A stretch of DNA of 64,000 bases from Bacteroidales bacterium (GTDB taxonomy: Bacteria; Bacteroidota; Bacteroidia; Bacteroidales; P3), in the NCBI GenBank assembly GCA_017522105.1, contig JAFXAA010000016.1, positions 1 through 64,000 on the forward strand. The letters are read 5' to 3'. Position 1 is the stretch's first letter; the number at the start of each line of letters is the position of its first letter. Of this stretch, positions 10,201 to 17,773 are shown piece after piece. A program made the position numbers and the translations under genes. The notes below the pieces were generated by a model. That model had not been told where the DNA came from. It made no database searches and saw nothing but the letters and a program-made list of their open reading frames with translations.

Positions 10201-10575
10201 CCGCCTGTCGGCCTCCACGTAGCGCCACACGTCGGTGCCCTCGCCGAAGAACAGCAGCCAGTCGCCGCTGCCGAAACGTCCGTCGCCGTCGGCGTCGTGC
10301 ACCTCGATGGCCACGGGCTGCAGGTCGCCCGTCGGCGTCTCGCTGTTCTTCATGCTCAGCATCGTGCCGCTGCCGCCGTACAGGCCTATGCGCGCCACGT
10401 CGGCCCCCTGCAGGCCCGGCACCTCGGCCACCGTCAGGCGGTAGACGCCGGTCTCGTGCACCGTCAGCCGCCACCATTCGCCGTCGGCAAGCACCGACGC
10501 CGTCTGCCCGGAGGCCGCCGCCGCAAGGCACAGGGCTGCGGCCACTATGGTCATTATTCTTTTCACGCTTCCCAT
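7267..10575 (-). CDS. porU: type IX secretion sortase PorU
   Basis: PorU is the surface cysteine protease that removes the C-terminal signal of type IX cargo and attaches it to lipopolysaccharide. The 1102-residue protein has a signal peptide (about residues 1-24), a gingipain-type C25 peptidase core with catalytic His628 in YIGHGS and Cys662 in TSTCSYG, and its own C-terminal type IX sorting-like domain from about 1010 (VAPNPASD). Length and motifs match the family. Together with porV it indicates that this organism exports proteins by the type IX route. Confidence 0.94.
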   Translation of the reverse strand: MGSVKRIMTIVAAALCLAAAASGQTASVLADGEWWRLTVHETGVYRLTVAEVPGLQGADVARIGLYGGSGTMLSMKNSETPTGDLQPVAIEVHDADGDGRFGSGDWLLFFGEGTDVWRYVEADRRWELMRHAYATVNNYFLTTDAAAPLRIATAPAVEADTVTATHTVVATVNNDLINLFKTGQVWLGEKFSLSTTTRRVALTLPSTADNLLLRFAVANKSAATGRFTLSTAGYNRTHMVSSGGVYATVLETIEGSAQSLTFTITFTPGEGTGEGYLDYIELNGTAPITFGNGQTMVRNSRHLGSTAAFCYSGGGSGLRVWEVTTPGMEREMALEGGRWTDSTPTARQYIAFGEGSYLAPAGVAKMANQNLHGAAAADLVVVSHQRFLEQARRLAALHSVVDGLETLVVTDQQVYDEFSGGKQDPMAMRSLLRHLRLQHPDRAPRYMLIFGKATYDPRNLTGYDMPTVATYETAFSFDNDGVSYCSDDIMGYLDDNEEGSPSQTLDVSVGRLPAKNEAEATFLVDKIESYMMRRDLGDRALHGGWRNVVALLADDADPNRPGDTIFAHSSEVTARKIKAMNPTINVDRLYADAYKQQNNAIGSFYPELKNALIRRLDNGCLLLNYIGHGSVHYIGTERYIEPTDIEGYTNKGRQPLLVTSTCSYGFQDLIDEICGAEAFMLAEGGAIGIISASRPISHVERFNTDVILNALDTANTIGDALRMAKNRTAVNPCISLIGDPALHLSLPRNVVTVTAIDGHAVDSASCDTATVLSQVTVRGEVHDEHGLLVEDFDGTLFPIVYDREKECRTLANDNPGTEVSFVQQKDVLFRGAVEVSGGRFEYTFTVPRDVPYSYAPCKLSHYAVSGYDHAAGSHDRLYLGGLNETVDIRETRPEIELYLGDESFRDGGLTDEAPLLVAHLFDSVGINAFGSGLGHDITATIDNNSGSLVVLNDFYDADIENPLHGTVRYRLEGLKPGKHTLTLKAWNIWGFSNSKTISFTVKTSDTVEFMHITVAPNPASDYALFRYETNSTARVTSALLQVYSPQGGLMLSVKPTVADGSYVVGPVRWNLSQVSPGMYLARMLVTTDDGETHQSTAKVIVR

Positions 10576-10915
10576 AACGATGCTTTTATTATTTTATTGT
10601 ATATCTCCGCGTCAAATTTTGTGCCGTCAGCCTGCCCCGTGTCATGCCGCCCGACGCATTTTCCACGGAGCCCCTACGGCATTTCTTCAGTAGTTCTTCA
10701 GTAGTTCTTCAGTCAAACACTGAAGAACTACTGAAGAACTACTGAAGAAATGCCGTAGGGGGTCCGTAGAGGATAGGGTGGGTGGGCGGTTGTTTTTAAC
10801 TAAAATTAGCATCCAGCGGTACGCGTAACGTGGTGTGGGGGAGGGGAGGCGGCGTGAAAATTTTTTTTCGCCTCTGCACAATATAAATCGGCTTTTGCAG
10901 TTTTATCTGTGTTTT
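10576..10915. other. gene-free region upstream of tRNA-Arg
   Basis: No gene is seen. The stretch contains the second palindromic repeat (10665-10767) and the region upstream of the tRNA. Confidence 0.6.
10665..10767. repeat. palindromic repeat element, copy 2
   Basis: Same design as the copy at 1318-1429: outer arms around GCCGTAGGG, three 11-base units TTCTTCAGTAG per arm, and a central heptamer TCAAACA (10713-10719). The central heptamer is the reverse complement of that in copy 1, so the two elements lie in opposite orientation. Confidence 0.85.
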
Positions 10916-10989
10916 GGCCCCGTAGTTCAGCTGAATAGAACGTCGGATTCCGGTTCCGAAAGTCGTGGGTTTGAATCCCGCCGGGGTCA
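10916..10989 (+). tRNA. tRNA-Arg (anticodon CCG)
   Basis: The 74-base sequence folds as a cloverleaf: acceptor arms GGCCCCG and CGGGGTC, D stem GTTC/GAAC, anticodon stem TCGGA/TCCGA with loop TTCCGGT (anticodon CCG), and T stem GTGGG/CCCGC with loop TTTGAAT. CCA is not encoded. The 3' part is the prophage attachment site; the phage attP copy restores the gene, so the tRNA is still complete. Confidence 0.95.
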
Positions 10990-10990
10990 C
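10963..10990 (+). other. attL core (28 bp)
   Basis: This 28-base sequence, from TCGTGGGTTT to CGGGGTCAC inside tRNA-Arg, is repeated exactly at 54185-54212. Flanking bases differ on both sides. Confidence 0.93.
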
Positions 10991-11035
10991 AAAGATTGAA
11001 TGTGAGAGAGTTGCAGTGAGAAGTGAGAAAAAACT

Positions 11036-11070
11036 GAAACAAAATCGAAACAAGGTGATTTTTCTGGGTG
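11036..11070 (+). promoter_or_regulatory. probable integrase arm-binding sites of attL
   Basis: Two direct copies of GAAACAA (11036 and 11047) spaced by 11 bases are followed by the 17-mer GGTGATTTTTCTGGGTG at 11054-11070. attR has the same pair with the same spacing (54084 and 54095) and then the inverted 17-mer at 54104-54120 (16 of 17 identical), the layout expected for arm sites of a tyrosine integrase. Confidence 0.6.
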
Positions 11071-11102
11071 AATGAACTGATTTTCATTCGCCAAGAAAAA
11101 AA

Positions 11103-12266
11103 ATGCCTTCAAGTCATCTACACGAAATCCAAACCTGGCTCCCTGCCGTAGTCAAAGACCTGCCCTCCTATGGGGTTGTGGTGGAGTATTATGTGCTTGA
11201 CCCCATAGATGGGAAGATGTTGCGGAAACGTGTCCGGCTCACAAAGCTTGTGAAGCGTATGCCCTCAAAGCGGCAGCGCCTACTCGCGGCCCAACAGGTG
11301 GCAGACAATCTGAATGCGAAGCTTCGCGGCGGCTGGAGTCCGCTTCATGCGACGGAGGATAGCCGGTTGTACACTCCTTTGGCTACCTTGCGCGAGAAGT
11401 TCCTGACGGCCAAGGGCGCGGAAGGATGCAGGGCCACCACACTCACACAGTACGGCAGCATCACCGACATCTGGCTCCGCTGGTGTGAGGATAACGGCCT
11501 TGCCGACCGATACAGCGGCACCTTCCTCCGACCCCAGGCTGTGCGCTACATGGATGACGTGCTGGCCCAGGGCAACCGTCACCGAAGCTATAACAACACT
11601 GTGAAGGTGATGAGGGCTTTCTTCCAATGGGCTGTAGAACACTGCTATGCTAAAGAAAATCCGTTTATCGGAATGAAAACCTTGAAGAAAGAGCCGAAAA
11701 TCCGCACTCTGGTACCAGCGGAAGCGCGGAAGAAAGTAGCGGCTCATTATGCTGCCAAACGTCCGGCCATGAATATTGTCTGCCAGCTCGTCTATTCCTC
11801 GGCCATACGCCCGGCAGAAATACTACAAATCAAGCTCAAACACATTCACCTCGACCAGCACTATATTGTCATTCCGGCCGACAATGCCAAAAACCACAAA
11901 GAGAGGTGTGCCACTTTGACACCCTCTCTTGATGGGCTGCTATCTCCCATTTTGGCAAAATACAAAAACCTTGATTTATACCTATTTGGCAGAAATGAAA
12001 ATTTGGATCCAGACACCGTGCCGGTGACTAAGTCCTATTTTCAGAAATCATGGGAGAGGATGCGCAAGGCCACAGGTTTGCCAAAGGAGATGCAGCTTTA
12101 CAGCCTCCGCGACACAGGCCTCACCGACTTGCTGCATGCCGGCGTGGACCAGCTGTCAGTGCAGCACCACGCCGATCATAGCAGCTTGTCAATCCAAAAC
12201 ATCTATACCGACCACTTCGACCCTGGCCTGAATGACAGAATTTACCACAATGCCCCTGTCTTTTAG
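11103..12266 (+). CDS. phage tyrosine recombinase (integrase)
   Basis: This 387-residue integrase catalyses recombination between attP and the tRNA-Arg attB. The N-terminal part (about 90-185) is the SAM-like core-binding domain. The catalytic domain shows Arg236 (SAIRPAEI), Arg336 in YSLRDTG (with Tyr333 where His is usual), His359 (ADHSS) and the nucleophile Tyr368 (NIYTDHF). It begins 113 bases after the tRNA. Its stop codon overlaps that of the convergent tail gene. Confidence 0.93.
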   Translation: MPSSHLHEIQTWLPAVVKDLPSYGVVVEYYVLDPIDGKMLRKRVRLTKLVKRMPSKRQRLLAAQQVADNLNAKLRGGWSPLHATEDSRLYTPLATLREKFLTAKGAEGCRATTLTQYGSITDIWLRWCEDNGLADRYSGTFLRPQAVRYMDDVLAQGNRHRSYNNTVKVMRAFFQWAVEHCYAKENPFIGMKTLKKEPKIRTLVPAEARKKVAAHYAAKRPAMNIVCQLVYSSAIRPAEILQIKLKHIHLDQHYIVIPADNAKNHKERCATLTPSLDGLLSPILAKYKNLDLYLFGRNENLDPDTVPVTKSYFQKSWERMRKATGLPKEMQLYSLRDTGLTDLLHAGVDQLSVQHHADHSSLSIQNIYTDHFDPGLNDRIYHNAPVF

Positions 12267-14998
12267 TCGTAGTGCTGCCTGGAGCACTCGATGGTCGTCA
12301 GCACATAGTCGCCCTTGCCAAACTCGTATGTGACCTTGGTGGGTAGGTACTTTCTGTGTTTAATCATAATCCACCGCTTCTCATCGCACACGGCGACGTG
12401 CTGGGGCTGTTGGAGGTTATAGATGGCCATAAACATCGAGAGTGGCAGACGTGCCACAAAGCGGAACCGCTCCTGATGGGCTTTGAACTCGTAGAATTTG
12501 CGTAGCCATTTCTCTCCGACAGAATCTTCGCCGGTTGCCGACAAATTGATTAATCCATTGACTTTGTTTCCGTATTCGGAAAGATTTGTCGGGTTGGCCG
12601 TCTGTGCCTTAATCCACATAAAGTTGTTATCTCCTCCGACATTGGAGAAGCCCATCATTCTCTCGGCTACCTGTTGCATGAGAATCATGTCAAACTCCCC
12701 TGTATAGTCATCGTCCATCAGGCGGGAACACCCTTGCGCCGATATGTCGCAAAGGTATTCCTTCTCAATATCACTTGTGCTGTCGGTATCAACGACGCGC
12801 ATATTAGGCACATTTATTTCGGTGGTCAGTTCCTCGACATCGTCGCCGTCGTTTCCGGCTGTTAGGACTTTGTCGTTTCCCGCCGACAGTTCCCATTTGT
12901 ATTTGTTCGTGTTGGAATCTTGGACGGAATGACTGTAGGCGTTTTCGTTCTTTATGAAGATGGAACACTTTTTTTTGCTTCGTGCCGGTGGGAGGTCGGC
13001 GCGTTTTTTGATATCTTCGAGCATGAAGTCTTCGGCGACACCTTTCTTGGCGAGAACGGTGTCAACTCCGACTTTATATAGCTTTGGCTCGTATGTCAGC
13101 CGTTCCATGTCGGTGACATAGTCGGTGATGTCTATGGCACCGGCCTCGAATACATTGTTAACGAATGAAAGCTGTACCTCTTTATGGAACGGATTGACAT
13201 AGAGCGACAGCCCGAAGAATTTGCATATCTTCTTTATATAGTCGGCATTGGTGACGTTTGGAACGTGCTTCTTCCAGCGGAGCATTGTGTCGTACACGTT
13301 TAGGAGTGTGTTTGTGTTTGCTACACTCCTCGTTGCCAATGTTTCTATATACTCTAACCACTCTAATTGTCCTGCATATTCAATATAGATTGGTGCCTGG
13401 ACGCTTCCTCCTGGTCCGTCATTTGTCTGCTGTAGCCATAGAGCCGCGTTTGTTGTCGTTTGTCCATAAATGTAATGTTTAGGCGTTTTGACTCTCATTT
13501 TCACCAGCTCGACCACATATTGTCCACCGCTGTATTGTGCTCTGGTGAAAAAAGCGTTAGCTGTAAAATTCCCTATGATGTCAACGTCCTGTTCTGGGTC
13601 GTTGTAATTTGCACCCGTGTTCTCGTAGCTTGTTGTTAGTTGAATGAAAGCGTAGTTTGGTTCGATTCCATAAAAGAAATCAGCGTCTTGGCAAATGTTC
13701 CCCATCCCATCGACTCCGTAGAATCGGCCATTGTCTTTCATTCTTATAAATGCGCATGTTGTCATCGCATTATTTGTAAACCCCGGATATCCGTTGTCGG
13801 CAGCTGCGTATCCTAGCCTTAACCAGCTTGGCTGTGCTTTCCCATATCTGTAATCCTTGACTGAGGCATTGTGATTTACAACACACCTCAATGCAGGATA
13901 ACTTCCGTCCCAATTTGACGGTCTTACAAAAAGCATGAATACCTCATCATATTTTTGGAAGAAATTGTTATCCGCGTTTGTGTGTTGCAGGGAATCCACA
14001 TCTGCCCTCAGTCTAAAATTAAAAACAGGTGCTATGTTGCCTACCTGGAATCCGTTAAATGTTACTTCATTGATGCCAACGTCTAATGAATTTCTCGTTT
14101 CTGATATTTGGTTTGTTCCGATGGCTCCACCTGTCAAATATAAGTATTCATCTAATCCGAATTGACGTAGGTCGCCGTCCATGGCATTCATGGACTGAAT
14201 GAAAAGCTTTTTGACATTCGCATTGGTGAGGAAGTCGCCGATGATACTATACCCGGCATTGTCGAAAACTTTGCGGGTCAGCCAATCGAGCCTCAGGGCT
14301 GGAGCGAAGCAATAACCATTAAGCTTTTCTGTATTGTTACCCAGTGTATTGAAGAGTTGCAATCCTCTGGTGTCGGTGTCCGGCTGGTTTACAATCTCGT
14401 TGTAATAGTCATTGAAGAAAAGTCGGTTGACGTACCCGCACCAGAATCCCTCTCCTTGTTGCCCTCGGAGCGTCGCCCTGTGGTTTTTGTGATAGCCGTA
14501 GTCCTCGTTATTCTTGTAGAACTTCTCGCAGCAGAATAAGAAGAATTTGTAGATGCTGTTTTCCGACCGGCTTCCTGTCAGGAAGTTAATCCAATTGGCG
14601 CGGTGGCTTTCGAGGTTGTCGGTTGGCTGGGAAATAACCACGTCGGCACCGTAGTCGTTTTCTTTGAGCTTCTTACCTCCGAAGTCTTCTCCCAGGCCAT
14701 CGAGCACCACACCGCACGACACCGTCTTCTCGTTGCTGACACTCTGGATATACAGGCTTCCGTTGGCGATAATTACGCCGTTGAAAAGCACCTCGCAACG
14801 GTATTTCTTGTAGTTCGACACGCTGATATAGTGGGCGCTTTTCAGGGCCACGGCGTTAGGCTTCGCTGGTATGTCGAAAGTCCAAATAATATCAGAGCCG
14901 ATATTGTCAATATCGAAACTGTTATTATTCTGTTCCAGCACGAGCGACGTGTCGGCCGGAATATAGAGGAAGGTGCCGTTTACTTTAATATCTATCAT
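12263..14998 (-). CDS. large phage tail-associated protein
   Basis: This 911-residue protein is the last gene of the leftward tail block. It begins MIDIKVNGTFLYIPADTSLVLE and looks like the tail-hub or baseplate-type proteins of Bacteroides siphoviruses, but I recognise no catalytic motif. Its DNA is a mosaic: around 13600-13980 G+C is about 33-35%, while the start and end of the gene are near 50%, as if a central module had been exchanged. Start and upstream stop overlap by four bases (ATGA), so translation is probably coupled to the amidase-like gene. Confidence 0.6.
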   Translation of the reverse strand: MIDIKVNGTFLYIPADTSLVLEQNNNSFDIDNIGSDIIWTFDIPAKPNAVALKSAHYISVSNYKKYRCEVLFNGVIIANGSLYIQSVSNEKTVSCGVVLDGLGEDFGGKKLKENDYGADVVISQPTDNLESHRANWINFLTGSRSENSIYKFFLFCCEKFYKNNEDYGYHKNHRATLRGQQGEGFWCGYVNRLFFNDYYNEIVNQPDTDTRGLQLFNTLGNNTEKLNGYCFAPALRLDWLTRKVFDNAGYSIIGDFLTNANVKKLFIQSMNAMDGDLRQFGLDEYLYLTGGAIGTNQISETRNSLDVGINEVTFNGFQVGNIAPVFNFRLRADVDSLQHTNADNNFFQKYDEVFMLFVRPSNWDGSYPALRCVVNHNASVKDYRYGKAQPSWLRLGYAAADNGYPGFTNNAMTTCAFIRMKDNGRFYGVDGMGNICQDADFFYGIEPNYAFIQLTTSYENTGANYNDPEQDVDIIGNFTANAFFTRAQYSGGQYVVELVKMRVKTPKHYIYGQTTTNAALWLQQTNDGPGGSVQAPIYIEYAGQLEWLEYIETLATRSVANTNTLLNVYDTMLRWKKHVPNVTNADYIKKICKFFGLSLYVNPFHKEVQLSFVNNVFEAGAIDITDYVTDMERLTYEPKLYKVGVDTVLAKKGVAEDFMLEDIKKRADLPPARSKKKCSIFIKNENAYSHSVQDSNTNKYKWELSAGNDKVLTAGNDGDDVEELTTEINVPNMRVVDTDSTSDIEKEYLCDISAQGCSRLMDDDYTGEFDMILMQQVAERMMGFSNVGGDNNFMWIKAQTANPTNLSEYGNKVNGLINLSATGEDSVGEKWLRKFYEFKAHQERFRFVARLPLSMFMAIYNLQQPQHVAVCDEKRWIMIKHRKYLPTKVTYEFGKGDYVLTTIECSRQHYD

Positions 14999-15531
14999 GA
15001 GGCAAGTGATTTGATGATGTGTAGCAGTTCGTGTTGAGGGTGGATGTCCCAGCGTTTGGGGTTGAAACTGCTGGCGAAATATACACCGCTTTTCCCGGCC
15101 ATGGCGCGAGGCGACACCGCGCCCAGCTGGTTGTCGTAGGGGAATGTTATGCCGCGCTCCTGGAGCGTGTCCTTCAGCAACCGCCTGAGGGCTTCCAGCT
15201 GTGCCGTCGGCATATACTCGTAGAGGGTGCAGCCGTGGTACGGTCTGGCGGTGCAGTATTCGTAGGGCACTTGGGCCTCCGCGCCCGGTATGGCCTCATA
15301 CCGCCCTTGGTGGTTGCACACGGCAGGGATGAAGTCGGCGCCGACTCTCACGAGCGGCCCCGCGTTGATGACGGCGATAGTGTTGCCGTCGGTGTGGTAG
15401 CCGTACACCGTGCCGTCGTGATCGACCACCAGCATTGGGCGGTCTTCCGCGAAGCGCGGCGACTCCACATAGTCGGCCAGGCATTTGATGTAGCCGGTGG
15501 CCACGATGACTATTTGCTGGTCACTTCCCAT
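14995..15531 (-). CDS. N-acetylmuramoyl-L-alanine amidase-like phage protein
   Basis: The 178-residue protein resembles short Bacteroidota amidase-like proteins in its middle and C-terminal parts: an AVCNHQGRYEAIPG block, the helix YMPTAQLEALRRLLKDTLQERGI, and the ending FNPKRWDIHPQHELL. The usual His of the second zinc ligand just before FNP is replaced (VYFASSFNP), so activity is uncertain. Lying in the tail block, it may act on peptidoglycan during DNA entry. The alternative is a structural protein derived from an amidase. Confidence 0.45.
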   Translation of the reverse strand: MGSDQQIVIVATGYIKCLADYVESPRFAEDRPMLVVDHDGTVYGYHTDGNTIAVINAGPLVRVGADFIPAVCNHQGRYEAIPGAEAQVPYEYCTARPYHGCTLYEYMPTAQLEALRRLLKDTLQERGITFPYDNQLGAVSPRAMAGKSGVYFASSFNPKRWDIHPQHELLHIIKSLAS

Positions 15532-16279
15532 TGTTTCTTGATTCCTTGACTTTGTTTTCGAGCTGGAAGAGTACGCTTGGCACCGGCAGGCTTAGATACT
15601 TCTGCTCCTCGTAGAAGTTGTCGCCCATCATCTGACGGATGAGGCCCAGCCAGTCGGTGTTCTGCTTGGTCTGCTTACGGTGGCCGTGGCCGTCGTCTTC
15701 CATAGGCTCGTAGAATAGATGCACATAGTGGTCGGTGAGCCGTTTACGCAGAAGCACATAATTCATCTGAATGGCTCTCATGGTGAGCTTATCCAGCTTT
15801 TGTGTCAGCTCCATGCGCTTCTCGGTGCCGTACTTGGTGAATGGGATTCGGCGGTCGCTCTCGCGGTCCCAATCTGGGCGTTCCGGGCGGTAGAGTACGG
15901 CGGCCATCACCTCCCAGCGTCCGGCGTTGGCGTAGGTGTCTGCGAAAGTCCACTCCTCCCATGTTACGTCCGAAAAGTCGGCGTTGTAGCCGTAGAAGGT
16001 GGTGCCGTCGGGCATCTTCACCTCGTCCATGTAGTTGCGGCGCACCGCCTCGGTGTCCGTCATCCAGTCGAACTCATGCACCAGCACCCACCAGTCGGAG
16101 ATGGTGAGGCTGACGCTGACAACATCGTCCAGCCCCATCAGGCGGCGCACGAAGTCAACATCTATTTTTCCGTCGGCGGCGACGTAGGCCATGAATTGCT
16201 CGGCGGTCACCTCGTCCCACTTTTCCGGCACTGAATACTCGTAGCGTTTCCCGGCTACGACGAAATCAATCTGTTTCAT
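15521..16279 (-). CDS. phage tail-region protein, unknown
   Basis: A 252-residue protein beginning MKQIDFVVAGKRYEYSVPEKWDEVTAEQF. I chose 16279 because the ATG overlaps the end of the upstream gene by 14 bases and removes a 23-residue extension that would lie wholly within that gene. It has a mixed alpha-beta composition with many Trp and Tyr residues and no recognised motif. Its place between connectors and tail proteins suggests an assembly or chaperone role, which is only inference. Confidence 0.6.
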   Translation of the reverse strand: MKQIDFVVAGKRYEYSVPEKWDEVTAEQFMAYVAADGKIDVDFVRRLMGLDDVVSVSLTISDWWVLVHEFDWMTDTEAVRRNYMDEVKMPDGTTFYGYNADFSDVTWEEWTFADTYANAGRWEVMAAVLYRPERPDWDRESDRRIPFTKYGTEKRMELTQKLDKLTMRAIQMNYVLLRKRLTDHYVHLFYEPMEDDGHGHRKQTKQNTDWLGLIRQMMGDNFYEEQKYLSLPVPSVLFQLENKVKESRNNGK

Positions 16280-16760
16280 TGGTGAAAGCGTTGGGTGAGA
16301 AAAAGCAGCTCGGAGTGATACCGCTGAACGAGATACGATAGCCGACATAGCGGTTTGTCGTGTTCTGGAGATATTGCCCTGTGATGCTCTCTATCTCAAC
16401 CTTCTGGAATATGGTCGCGTCCTCGTCCATGATGATGCGCCCCATAATCTGCTCGGCAATCTCCTCGCACCGGCTCATCTTCAGCTGGATTTCGTCGTAG
16501 TCGTCGTGCTGGTCGTAGCTGTCGGCCACGATAAACGATGTATTACGCTTTTTCGTCAGGTTGTGTTCGCTGCCGGAATACTCGTTGTCGCTCCCCTCCA
16601 CCATCAGGCAGGGGAAGCACACCTCGGAGCGAAACTGTTTCCAAAATTCCTCCAGCTCGCCACGGAAGAAATGCTTTTCCGTGGTGGTGTGGTGGAGTTC
16701 TCTGTGCCTCGTGGCCAGCGAGCGCATGTAGGCCGTGTAGTCTATCAAAAAGCTATTCAT
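16266..16760 (-). CDS. phage head-tail region protein, unknown
   Basis: This 164-residue acidic protein follows the 338-residue neighbour with overlapping start and stop. The segment NTSFIVADSYDQHDDYDEIQLKMSRCEEIAEQIMGRI recalls tail-terminator or neck proteins, but the similarity is too weak for a firm name. Confidence 0.55.
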   Translation of the reverse strand: MNSFLIDYTAYMRSLATRHRELHHTTTEKHFFRGELEEFWKQFRSEVCFPCLMVEGSDNEYSGSEHNLTKKRNTSFIVADSYDQHDDYDEIQLKMSRCEEIAEQIMGRIIMDEDATIFQKVEIESITGQYLQNTTNRYVGYRISFSGITPSCFFSPNAFTNETD

Positions 16761-17773
16761 GCGAGAAATGTTTTTTTGCCTCTGTTGTCGCGGCGTAGTG
16801 CCGTTTTCTCATGTTCCGTATCAAGTCCTATCTCGGCGATTTCGGGGTAGGTGTCGGAGTGCTGCTTGCAGTATGTCACGAGCTGGCCGATATACCGCTC
16901 TGCCATGTCGCGGTGCCGTTGCTGGAGTGCCCCGATTTGTTCCGGGCGTGGGGCGTTGGCCACCTCGCCGCTGTTGCTCCCGGTGCTCTCCTCGCTCATC
17001 ACTACAGGGCCTTGGGCTGTCAGTATGACATTCAGGAACGGCACGGCCTCGGCCATGCTCCAATGAGCCACGAAGCCCTGGGCCGAGCGAAGCAGCGTAT
17101 TGATACGCGCTTCCTGCCGGTTGGTGGTCAGTTGGGTTGCCAGCTGCTGCCCCACTCGGAACGGCAGCGTCATCAGTTCGGTCTCGCGGATATACTCGCG
17201 CAGCCGGGCGAAGAGGAAGAAGTCGCCGTTAATCGGCACCACGCTTTCCATCTCCTTCAGTGAGCGGATGGTGCTGCTTTCCATGACGCTGAAATACTCA
17301 GACTGTCGGAATAGCGGCAGTGCCAGGATATGGTCGGAGCAATAGCCCACAATTTGGTTGAGGTAGTTGAAGCCCTGCCGTTGCAGGGATTTCTTCAGCG
17401 CGTTCACCTGGTAGCGGTAGGCGCGGTTATCTCCGTTCTCGTCCCTGATGCCGTTGTCGGCCATTATCACGGAGAGTTGGTCGAAGCTGTCCCAATAGGC
17501 CAGGCGCACGACGGCCATTTGGATCAGGGCGACCAGCTCGTTTTTCACATCGTCGTTTGTGCCGCCATTGGCGTAGTAGGTGGCCGCCTCGGTGAACAAC
17601 GGCGCTCCCAGTATGGGCTTCAGCCGCTGTTGCTCCACGGTGGCGATGGCGGGTGCCAGCGTGGTAAACGACGTGTTGACGTTCACCGGCAGGCATTTCT
17701 TGAACTCTGCCGCGCCGTCGGTGTTATTCTCTTTCTTGAAAAAGCTGGGTTCTGTCAGCATGATATTAAGCAA
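16757..17773 (-). CDS. probable head-tail connector protein
   Basis: A 338-residue, mostly helical protein immediately downstream of the portal gene on the same strand, with the start codon touching the portal stop. It has no enzyme motif. The C-terminal part carries a flexible Ser/Gly-rich linker (near 267-277) and a charged helix. Position after the portal is where Bacteroides phages encode connector or neck proteins. Confidence 0.5.
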   Translation of the reverse strand: MLNIMLTEPSFFKKENNTDGAAEFKKCLPVNVNTSFTTLAPAIATVEQQRLKPILGAPLFTEAATYYANGGTNDDVKNELVALIQMAVVRLAYWDSFDQLSVIMADNGIRDENGDNRAYRYQVNALKKSLQRQGFNYLNQIVGYCSDHILALPLFRQSEYFSVMESSTIRSLKEMESVVPINGDFFLFARLREYIRETELMTLPFRVGQQLATQLTTNRQEARINTLLRSAQGFVAHWSMAEAVPFLNVILTAQGPVVMSEESTGSNSGEVANAPRPEQIGALQQRHRDMAERYIGQLVTYCKQHSDTYPEIAEIGLDTEHEKTALRRDNRGKKTFLA

